Source of the DNA: Paracoccaceae bacterium
GTDB taxonomy: Bacteria; Pseudomonadota; Alphaproteobacteria; Rhodobacterales; Rhodobacteraceae
Direction: 5' to 3'
Length of the DNA: 64,000 nt
NCBI GenBank assembly: GCA_002709405.1
Contig: PAQV01000039.1
Span: forward strand, 62,001-126,000
Positions within the stretch are counted from its first letter, which is position 1, and every line of letters begins with the position of its first letter. The translations under genes and the position numbers were made by a program. Positions 49,905 through 56,424 of the stretch are shown piece by piece. The notes under the pieces were generated by a model that did no database searches, had not been told where the DNA came from, and was given only the letters and a program-made list of their open reading frames with translations.

Positions 49905-50609
49905 GTGATGAAGACGAAACGGTTCACGGGTCCCGCGGCGGGCTCTCAGAAATATGACCTACTGACGGCGCTTGCGGTCGCCGGGCTCAGCGGGTCTCCG
50001 GGGTTCCAGACCTCGATGCTGCGGTTGGTGGCCCTGGTGACGGCGCGGTACAATTGGGCGCGGGACGAATTGACGGTTGGACAGCGCGAGATGGCGCGGA
50101 TGTGGTCGGTCGACGAACGGACCGTCAAGCGAGAGATCAAGCGCCTGACAACGGCGAAGATCCTGCTGCAACTGCGTCCGGGCGTGCGGGGGAGGGTGGC
50201 GGCCTACCGGTTGAACATCGACGAGATCCACCGCCTGAGCGCACCCGTCTGGGATCGGGTCGGGCCGGATTTTTCCGACCGGATGGCAAAGGCCCAGCCT
50301 GAACCCGAGGCGCCGTTGCCAAAGGTCGTTCACGTGGCGTTCGGCCAGTCGGCTGGTGGCTCGGAGGGGCAGGGGGCCCGGGCAGAGCCCTGGGGGCGCG
50401 TCCTGGCCCGGCTTGCGGAGCTGGAGCCCAACTTGCACCGCAACTGGTTCGGGGGGCTCACTTGCCTTGAAGACACGGGCGGCGTGCTGCGCCTGCGGGC
50501 GCCGTCGGCCTTCGTGGCGCAATACGTGCAAACGCATCACCTGCGGCTGGTGCTGGGGACCGCGCAGCTTGAATTTCCGGGCCTGCGGCGGATCGAAATC
50601 GAGGCCTAA
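49905..50609 (+). CDS. DnaA-like plasmid replication initiator
   Basis: This 234-residue protein has an N-terminal half (about 1-110) that is a winged-helix DNA-binding region, with TVGQREMARMWSVDERTVKREIKRL. The C-terminal region (about 155-234) looks like the DnaA N-terminal domain: LEPNLHRNWFGGLTCLE, LRLRAPSAFVAQYVQTHHL. This combination fits the DnaA-like replicases that define a class of roseobacter plasmids with parAB. No AAA+ domain is present, so it is not a chromosomal DnaA. It lies divergent from parA across an iteron region and just upstream of ccdAB. Confidence 0.8.
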   Translation: MMKTKRFTGPAAGSQKYDLLTALAVAGLSGSPGFQTSMLRLVALVTARYNWARDELTVGQREMARMWSVDERTVKREIKRLTTAKILLQLRPGVRGRVAAYRLNIDEIHRLSAPVWDRVGPDFSDRMAKAQPEPEAPLPKVVHVAFGQSAGGSEGQGARAEPWGRVLARLAELEPNLHRNWFGGLTCLEDTGGVLRLRAPSAFVAQYVQTHHLRLVLGTAQLEFPGLRRIEIEA

Positions 50610-50627
50610 CGGACGACATCAAGGGGC

Positions 50628-50655
50628 TTGCCGGTTAGGCCGCCTGGGGTATACT
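50628..50655 (+). promoter_or_regulatory. Predicted ccdAB promoter with overlapping GGGG-N6-CCCC dyad
   Basis: -35 TTGCCG (50628-50633) and -10 TATACT (50650-50655) are 16 bp apart. The -10 sits inside GGGGTATACTCCCC, an inverted repeat suitable for repression by the CcdA-CcdB complex. Confidence 0.6.
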
Positions 50656-50687
50656 CCCCAATCATGCGTACAAGCTGGGAGTGTCCC

Positions 50688-50909
50688 ATGGGCCGGGTCA
50701 AGGTGAACATGACAATCGACGCCGAGGTCACGCGCGAGGCGCGGGCGCTTGGGCTGAATATGTCCCGGCTGGCGGAAACCGCGATCGCCGATGCCGCCAA
50801 GGCCGAGCGGAACCGCCTGTGGCGAGAACAGAACCGGGATGCCCTGGACGCCTATGCCGAGGAGGTCCGGGCCGAGGGCCTGCCCCTGGACCGTTACCGC
50901 AGCTTCTGA
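50688..50909 (+). CDS. ccdA: CcdA-family antitoxin
   Basis: The start is ATG 50688 with GGGAG upstream, giving 73 residues. It has an N-terminal ribbon-helix-helix DNA-binding part (MGRVKVNMTIDAEVTREARAL, about 1-40) and a charged C-terminal toxin-binding tail (WREQNRDALDAYAEEVRAEG, ending DRYRSF), as in F-plasmid CcdA. It neutralises and autoregulates with CcdB, whose gene follows 6 bp later. Located directly after the replication gene. Confidence 0.88.
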   Translation: MGRVKVNMTIDAEVTREARALGLNMSRLAETAIADAAKAERNRLWREQNRDALDAYAEEVRAEGLPLDRYRSF

Positions 50910-50915
50910 GGACTC

Positions 50916-51209
50916 ATGGCGCAGTTCGATGTCTACCGGCTGGGCGGGGGCACGCTGGTCGTCGATGTGCAGACCGACCTGATCGGGATCGACGCGTCGC
51001 GCGTGGTGGCCCCTTTGCGGCCCGCCGGCGAATACGCGGCGTTTCCGGGCCTGACACCACGGGTCACCATGGACGGGGCGGTCTGGATCGTGCGCGTGCA
51101 AGAGCTGGCAGCGGTGCCGGGGCACGAGCTGACAGAGCGGATCGGGTCACTGGAAGAGCACCGCGATGCGCTGAAACGGGCGCTGGATATTCTGATCGAC
51201 GGGGTCTGA
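50916..51209 (+). CDS. ccdB: CcdB-family gyrase-poisoning toxin
   Basis: The protein has 97 residues, close to the 101 of F CcdB. It begins MAQFDVYRLGGGTLVVDVQT, has the central YAAFPGLTPRVTMDG region and ends ALKRALDILIDGV; the family's C-terminal Trp-Gly-Ile tail is not present in that form. The protein should inhibit DNA gyrase when the antitoxin is lost, favouring retention of the replicon. Confidence 0.88.
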   Translation: MAQFDVYRLGGGTLVVDVQTDLIGIDASRVVAPLRPAGEYAAFPGLTPRVTMDGAVWIVRVQELAAVPGHELTERIGSLEEHRDALKRALDILIDGV

Positions 51210-51217
51210 ACAGGGCA

Positions 51218-51252
51218 GGGGCCCCGGAAGTTACCCTCCGAGGCCCCGTTTT
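51218..51252 (+). terminator. Terminator after ccdB
   Basis: GGGGCC (51218-51223) pairs with GGCCCC (51242-51247), extended inside by CCGG/CCG, and is followed by GTTTT. It separates ccdAB from the converging ectoine operon. Confidence 0.7.
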
Positions 51253-51272
51253 CTGGTCAGGTTGTGACTGGC

Positions 51273-52703
51273 TTACGCCACGGCGGCCAGCGCGGCCTTG
51301 GGCGCCTGATCCGCCGCGGGGGCAGGCACAAGGGCCTCGTGCAGCGCGCGGATGGCCGGTTCGAGGTCGTCGCGTTCCAAGATGAACTGAACGTCCACGT
51401 TGCGCGGACCTTGGGTGGCGCCCAGGGCCTCCAGCCCGGCACCTGCGATGGCCGTCAGCCCGCGTGTCAGCGCCGACAGACCGTTCAAATCACGCCCGAT
51501 GACCGAGGCCAGCGACAGGGTCCGCGAGGTCACCTTGGCCGCCGGGTACAGCGCCGAGATGTCGCTTTCTACCCGGCGCATAACCTTCAGCGAGCTGTCC
51601 AGGTAATGGGTGATCGTATTGGCGTTGGACACCTTGGACACGATGCGCACCTTGTGGCGCGTCAGCACGTCCAGGATGGCCGCGTCGTAGCCCTTCACGC
51701 CCACCATGTCCTGTTCGAACACCTCCAGCGCGATGATGTCGAGCCCCGTCACCATCTCGACCGCTGCCACGTCGGCGGGCTGGTCGTCGATCAGGGTGCC
51801 CGGGTCGCCCGGGTCGAAGGCATTGGTCACGCGCAGGGGCACGCCCGACTGGCGCAGGGTCTTGGCGGCTTTCGGGTGGATCGCCTCCATCCCCATGTTC
51901 GACAGCTGGTCGGCCACGTCGTAATTGGTCCGGCCCAGCTTGCGCACGGCGTCTGCACCCACGATCTTGGGGTCGGCCGAGGACAGGTGGAATTCCTTGT
52001 GGATGATCGCCTCGCGCGCGCCCGTCTGGGCGGCGATGCGCGAAAAGGTCACCTCGGAATAGCCCCGGTCATAGCGGCTCATCAGGCCCTCGGCGCATTG
52101 GGCGTAGCCGGTTACGATGGGCATCTCGACGGTCGGGTCGATATCCTCGAACGCCTTGGCGATGCGGTCGTCCAGCGACAGATCACCTTCATCGCGCCAG
52201 CCCGACAGGTCGACGAAACGGGCGTCGAGGCCGTTGCGCTGCAGCAGCAAGTTGGTGACGAAGGCCGAGTGCGTCTCGCCCAGTCCCGACAGCAGTTCCC
52301 GCACCTGCGCCAGGTGTTCGGACAGCTGGAAATGGCTGTAGGAACACAGGCGTTGCAGGTCGATCAGGCAGTTGCGCACGCCGTGGACCCGGTCATGCAC
52401 GAATTCGTCGGCCAGCCGCAGGTCGGCCCGGTGGTCAAGAACGCCCGCGTGGGACTCTTTCATCGCCTGGGCCACCCGGTCCAGCCCGTCATGCCAGCCG
52501 TGTTCGCTGTCGTTGTTGGCGAACAGGGCGTAGACGCCCGGCTCGCCGGTTTTCTTATGTTCCAGCAACAGGTTGGTGATGCCCCCGAAGGCCGAGACCA
52601 CGAAGATCCGGCCATAGGGGTCATCCCTCAGGAACAGCGTGTCGAGCAATTCGTTCACGCGGCTCATCGAGGTGCCGCCGATCTTTTCAACGGTATGCGT
52701 CAT
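51273..52703 (-). CDS. ask: Ectoine-type aspartate kinase (Ask_Ect)
   Basis: The start is ATG 52703 (MTHTVEKIGGTSMSRVNELL), giving 476 residues. It phosphorylates aspartate at the head of ectoine synthesis. The kinase part has EKIGGTSM and VSAFGGITN; the C-terminal region has ACT-type repeats (about 320-450). The divergent sequence, with long insertions, is the pattern of the specialised aspartokinases found in ect operons and thought to escape feedback inhibition. Last gene of ectA-ectB-ectC-ask, 10 bp after ectC. Confidence 0.93.
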   Translation of the reverse strand: MTHTVEKIGGTSMSRVNELLDTLFLRDDPYGRIFVVSAFGGITNLLLEHKKTGEPGVYALFANNDSEHGWHDGLDRVAQAMKESHAGVLDHRADLRLADEFVHDRVHGVRNCLIDLQRLCSYSHFQLSEHLAQVRELLSGLGETHSAFVTNLLLQRNGLDARFVDLSGWRDEGDLSLDDRIAKAFEDIDPTVEMPIVTGYAQCAEGLMSRYDRGYSEVTFSRIAAQTGAREAIIHKEFHLSSADPKIVGADAVRKLGRTNYDVADQLSNMGMEAIHPKAAKTLRQSGVPLRVTNAFDPGDPGTLIDDQPADVAAVEMVTGLDIIALEVFEQDMVGVKGYDAAILDVLTRHKVRIVSKVSNANTITHYLDSSLKVMRRVESDISALYPAAKVTSRTLSLASVIGRDLNGLSALTRGLTAIAGAGLEALGATQGPRNVDVQFILERDDLEPAIRALHEALVPAPAADQAPKAALAAVA

Positions 52704-52713
52704 GGCGTCTGCC

Positions 52714-53106
52714 TCAGGCGTCTTCCAGCGCATAGGACCCGTCGGCCTGGTGCACCTCGTTGCCCGTCACCGGCGGGTTGAAGCAGCAGGCCATGACCAG
52801 CTGTTCGTCGGCGATCAGCGTGTGCTTGTCATGCTCATTCAGGGCATACATCACGCCGGGCTTGATCTCATGCGTCTCGCCGGTGGCCAGGTCGATGATC
52901 CGGCCCTTGCCTTCCATGCAATAGACGCTTTCGAAGTGGTTCTTGTAGTGGAACGTGTGCTCCGACCCGGCTTCGAGGAAGGTGATGTGGAACGAAAAGC
53001 CCATGCCGTCGTCAGCCAGCAGCATCCGGACCGAGGACCATTGCGCGTCATTCACCACGCGGTCTTTTTCGTTTTCGATGATCTGGTTGAAATCGCGGAC
53101 GATCAT
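52714..53106 (-). CDS. ectC: L-ectoine synthase
   Basis: This 130-residue cupin matches the usual EctC length. It starts MIVRDFNQIIENEKDRVVND, with metal/substrate residues in FHITFLEAGSEHTFHYKNH and the C-terminal ACCFNPPVTGNEVHQADG. It cyclises N-gamma-acetyldiaminobutyrate to ectoine. Its start overlaps the ectB stop by one base. Confidence 0.97.
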   Translation of the reverse strand: MIVRDFNQIIENEKDRVVNDAQWSSVRMLLADDGMGFSFHITFLEAGSEHTFHYKNHFESVYCMEGKGRIIDLATGETHEIKPGVMYALNEHDKHTLIADEQLVMACCFNPPVTGNEVHQADGSYALEDA

Positions 53107-54395
53107 TATGCGGTCTCCATTTCTTTGTGTTCGGCCATCACGTCGCGGGTCACGTCGAGCAGGATGTTGAACCCGTACTCGAAGGTCTCGCGCGAGGTGG
53201 TGAGGGGGGCCAGGATCTTGATGACCTGGTCCTCGCTGCCGGATGTTTCGATGACCAGACGGCGCTGGTAGGCACGGGCGCAGATTTCGCCGGCCAGCTC
53301 GCCGGACCCAACGTCGACACCCTGCATCAGGCCGCGGCCCTTCAGCCGGGCGCCGGGGATCTCGGCGGCGATCTCGGTCAGCGCCTTGGTCAGCATCTGC
53401 GCCTTGTCGGCCAGGTCTTTCTGGAAGGCATCGTCGGCCCAGAACTTCTCGATCGCCACGCGGGCGGTCACGAAGGCATGGGTGTTGCCCCGGAAGGTGC
53501 CGTTGTGCTCGGCCGGGCCAAAGACGTCATGTTCGGGGCGCACCAGCACCATCGCCATCGGCAGGCCGAAGCCCGAAACCGACTTGGCCATGGTCACGAT
53601 GTCCGGCGTCACGCCCATGTTTTCAAACGAAAAGAACGTGCCCGACCGGCCGCAGCCGGCCTGGATGTCGTCGATGATCAGCAGGGCGCCGTGCTTCTTG
53701 GCGATCTCGGCCACCTTGCGGACCCACTCGGCCGAGGCCGCGTTCAGCCCGCCTTCGCCCTGGATCGTTTCGAACATGATGGCCGCCGGGGCGTCCACGC
53801 CGCCCGAGGCATCCGACAGCATCTGGTCCAGCAGGGCCGCGCTGTCGACGCCCTCGGCAAAGCCGTCGAAGGGCATGCGGGTCACGCCCTGGGTCGCCAT
53901 GGCCGCGCCGCCCCGGTGATAGCCGTTGCCGGTCGCCGCCAGCGCCCCCATGGTCACGCCGTGAAAGCCGTTGGTGAAGGCGATGATGTTGGTCCGGCCG
54001 GTCACCTTGCGGGCGATCTTCATCGCCGCCTCGACGGCGTTTGCGCCGGTCGGGCCGGTGAACATCACCCGGTGATCCATGCCCCGGGGGGACAGGATGT
54101 GGCGGTCGAAGGCCTCGAGGAAATCGCTTTTCGTCGAGGTGTGCAGGTCAAGCCCGTGCGCGATACCGTCGCTGGCGATATGGTCAATCAGCGCGGCCTT
54201 CATGTCTGGATCGTTGTGGCCGTAGTTCAGCGACGAACAGCCCGCCAGGAAGTCGATGTAGGTCTTGCCGTCGTCATCCTTCAGCTCGGACCCGGAGGCC
54301 GAGGCGAAGACCGCGGGCATACCCCGGCAGTACGAGCGGGCCGCACTTTCACGGCGTTCGAAAATGTCAGTTGTAACGGTCATGTCCTTGGGCAT
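53106..54395 (-). CDS. ectB: Diaminobutyrate-2-oxoglutarate transaminase
   Basis: This 429-residue PLP enzyme of fold type I/class III makes diaminobutyrate from aspartate semialdehyde. AAAGGACG precedes the ATG; a second Met is four residues on. Motifs are MFTGPTGANAVEAAMKIAR, the PLP Asp in LIIDDIQAGCGRSGTFF, the Lys in VTMAKSVSGFGLPMAMV and GTFRGNTHAFVTA. Forty bp downstream of ectA in the ectoine operon. Confidence 0.97.
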   Translation of the reverse strand: MPKDMTVTTDIFERRESAARSYCRGMPAVFASASGSELKDDDGKTYIDFLAGCSSLNYGHNDPDMKAALIDHIASDGIAHGLDLHTSTKSDFLEAFDRHILSPRGMDHRVMFTGPTGANAVEAAMKIARKVTGRTNIIAFTNGFHGVTMGALAATGNGYHRGGAAMATQGVTRMPFDGFAEGVDSAALLDQMLSDASGGVDAPAAIMFETIQGEGGLNAASAEWVRKVAEIAKKHGALLIIDDIQAGCGRSGTFFSFENMGVTPDIVTMAKSVSGFGLPMAMVLVRPEHDVFGPAEHNGTFRGNTHAFVTARVAIEKFWADDAFQKDLADKAQMLTKALTEIAAEIPGARLKGRGLMQGVDVGSGELAGEICARAYQRRLVIETSGSEDQVIKILAPLTTSRETFEYGFNILLDVTRDVMAEHKEMETA

Positions 54396-54434
54396 GAGAC
54401 GTCCTTTCAGTAAATCTGGAAAAGAGGGGAGGGG

Positions 54435-54968
54435 TCAGGCAACGCGCGCGAGCGGCGCCGGTTGCGGCAGGTCGATGGTGACCATGTGCTCGGTTGCGTG
54501 CTGACCGTCGAAATGGGTGTCGCGCTCGAAGTGGGGTGCATCGTCCAGCGCGCCGCCGATTTGGTTGGCGAAGCTGCGGAACAGCGCCCACGAGGCCTCG
54601 TTGTCGCGCGTGATGGTCGTCTTGAGGCTGGTGGCGTCTTCGCATTCGTCGCGATTGACCAGTTCAAGCAGCATCTGCTTGCCAAGACCCAGCCCGCGCG
54701 CCTTCGGGCTGACGGCGACTTGCCACACGAACAGCTCGTTGCGCGCGGGGATCATGTGACCGGAAATCCAGCCGGCGATCTCGCCGTCCAGTTCCGCCAG
54801 GACGCAGGTGTCGCGGAAGTGATCCGCCTGCACGAGGTTGCAGTACATCGAGTTCTCGTCGAGCGGTTTGCAGGCGCGCACCAGCTCCCAGATTCCGGCT
54901 CCGTCCGTCGCATCGGGTTTGCGCAGGCGGAGCGCGGGTTTCAGGGGCGTTTCGGTGTCTTTCGGCAT
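54435..54968 (-). CDS. ectA: L-2,4-diaminobutyrate N-acetyltransferase
   Basis: The protein has 177 residues with a GNAT fold. It has the EctA-specific N-terminus RACKPLDENSMYCNLVQADHF, the acetyl-CoA loop VSPKARGLGLGKQMLLEL and the C-terminal HFERDTHFDGQHATEHMV. First gene of the ectoine operon; the promoter region to its right contains dyads that may be read by the divergent MarR protein. Confidence 0.96.
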   Translation of the reverse strand: MPKDTETPLKPALRLRKPDATDGAGIWELVRACKPLDENSMYCNLVQADHFRDTCVLAELDGEIAGWISGHMIPARNELFVWQVAVSPKARGLGLGKQMLLELVNRDECEDATSLKTTITRDNEASWALFRSFANQIGGALDDAPHFERDTHFDGQHATEHMVTIDLPQPAPLARVA

Positions 54969-54992
54969 GGATCCTGCGTCCTCGTGATTTCC

Positions 54993-55005
54993 TTAGGAGG
55001 CCTAA
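54993..55005. promoter_or_regulatory. TTAGG-AGG-CCTAA dyad upstream of ectA
   Basis: A 13-bp inverted repeat lies 25 bp before the ectA start, in the untranslated leader or promoter; candidate binding site for the divergent MarR-type regulator. Confidence 0.5.
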
Positions 55006-55097
55006 ATATATCCTTCGGCAAAAAATTTCAAGTTTTGAAGGAAAATTTCGGGATCCGCCTGTCATGCGCTTGATTAAGCAGGGTGTAATGCCCTGTG

Positions 55098-55110
55098 AAA
55101 GCTTAGCTTT
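55098..55110. promoter_or_regulatory. AAAGCT-T-AGCTTT palindrome in the ectA-marR gap
   Basis: A perfect 13-bp palindrome near the middle of the divergent region. With the 54993 dyad it makes two candidate operators between ectA and marR. Confidence 0.5.
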
Positions 55111-55193
55111 GCCAAGTTCACCGGGCCATACTGATTTGACTGCCGAAGGACATCATAGGTGATACTTAGCCTATTGAAGCTTTTTGCCGGGTC

Positions 55194-55712
55194 GTGCGAA
55201 AATGGCCCATGCAACCGACCCGCCCAGACCGCATTGATGAAAGCCTGATCGCGCTTCGCAGGATCCTGCGCGCGACCGAGATGTACGAACGTGACCTTGC
55301 CGGGGCCGCCGGGTTGACGCCGGCGCAGCTGCGGGTCCTTCAGATCGTCGACGACCGCGAAAGCGCCACGCCCAAGGCGCTGGCCACGCAGATGGGGGTC
55401 AGCCAGGCGACGGTGACGACACTGGTCGACAAGCTGGTGACGCGCGGGTTGGTGGAACGCCAGCCGTCTCAGGTGGACCGGCGGCAGACCAACGTCGTGA
55501 TCACGGCCTCGGGCCATGCCCGGATGGAAGTCGCCCCCGATGCCCTTCAACAGCGCTATGTCCGCGCCTTCGAGGCGCTGGCCGATTGGGAGCAGGCGCA
55601 GCTCGTGTCCTCGCTGGAACGGGTGGCTGCGATGCTGGACGCGGAAGAAATCGACGCCTCGCCGGTCCTGACCACCGGAGAGATCCGCCCCGGGGGCGGC
55701 CGCCCGGCCTGA
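55194..55712 (+). CDS. MarR-family regulator, EctR-like
   Basis: 172 residues from GTG 55194; ATG 55209 (MQPTRPDRIDESLIAL) is an equally good or better start giving 167. The winged helix has LTPAQLRVLQIVDD, ATQMGVSQATVTTLVDKL and the wing RQPSQVDRRQTNVVIT. Divergent placement beside ectABC-ask matches the EctR/CosR regulators that repress ectoine genes at low salt. It contains no metal or redox cysteines, so it is probably an allosteric or ionic-strength sensor. Confidence 0.88.
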   Translation: MRKWPMQPTRPDRIDESLIALRRILRATEMYERDLAGAAGLTPAQLRVLQIVDDRESATPKALATQMGVSQATVTTLVDKLVTRGLVERQPSQVDRRQTNVVITASGHARMEVAPDALQQRYVRAFEALADWEQAQLVSSLERVAAMLDAEEIDASPVLTTGEIRPGGGRPA

Positions 55713-55769
55713 GGCAACAGCCCGGAACAACAGACCGGCCCGCGTCATCCGGCGTAGGATGGGTGTGTG

Positions 55770-56420
55770 TCAGTCGTCGGGGAAAAGCCGGGCCTTCATC
55801 GCCGTTTCCACCAGTTCGGCCACCGAGCTCACACCCATCTTCTCCAGGATCCGCGCCCGGTGATGATCGACGGTGCGCGGGCTGATGTCCAGGTGCCGGG
55901 CGATGTCCTTCGACGACGACGCCCCCGCCCGGGTCACCATCAGCCGGGCGATTTCGCCTTCGCGCTCGGTTAGGGTGTCGAACCGGCCGCGCAGGTCCGA
56001 AAGCCGCTGGTAGCAGTCGCGCCGCTGGCAATCCAGTTCAAAGGCCGCGTCGATCCGTTCCACCAGGATGGATTGCTTGAACGGTTTTTCCAGGAAGTCC
56101 ATCGCCCCCATCTTGATCGCCTGCACCGATTCCGGCACGCCCCCGTGGCCGGTGATGAAGATGATCGGCAGGCTCACGCCCCGGTCGTTCAGGTGACGCT
56201 GCAGCTCCAGCCCGTTCATGCCCGGCAAGCCATAGTCCAGCACCAGGCATCCCGGCGCGCTGCCGTCGTATTCCGACAGGAATTCCTGCGCCGATCCCGC
56301 CGCCTTCACCTGGTAGCCCCGCAGGCCCAGGGCCCGCGACAGCGATGTGCGGATGTCGGCCTCGTCGTCGACCAGGTAGACCCAGCAGGTCTGTTTCAAT
56401 TCCTCGGGGGGTCCTGTCAT
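55770..56420 (-). CDS. FixJ-type two-component response regulator
   Basis: The start is ATG 56420 (MTGPPEELKQTCWVYLVDDE), giving 216 residues. The receiver domain (about 12-130) has the acidic pair in VDDEAD, the phospho-Asp in CLVLDYGLPGMNGLEL, Thr in FITGHGGVPESV and Lys in LEKPFKQ. A LuxR-type HTH follows (LTEREGEIARLMV, SSKDIARHLDISPRTVDHHR). It begins 4 bp after the histidine kinase stop, its certain partner. Targets unknown. Confidence 0.95.
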   Translation of the reverse strand: MTGPPEELKQTCWVYLVDDEADIRTSLSRALGLRGYQVKAAGSAQEFLSEYDGSAPGCLVLDYGLPGMNGLELQRHLNDRGVSLPIIFITGHGGVPESVQAIKMGAMDFLEKPFKQSILVERIDAAFELDCQRRDCYQRLSDLRGRFDTLTEREGEIARLMVTRAGASSSKDIARHLDISPRTVDHHRARILEKMGVSSVAELVETAMKARLFPDD

Positions 56421-56424
56421 GGGT

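Noticed and set aside
49905-50609. Chromosomal dnaA
   Set aside because: At 234 residues with no AAA+ ATPase or C-terminal DnaA-box helix it cannot be the chromosomal initiator; only a DnaA-N-like region is shared.
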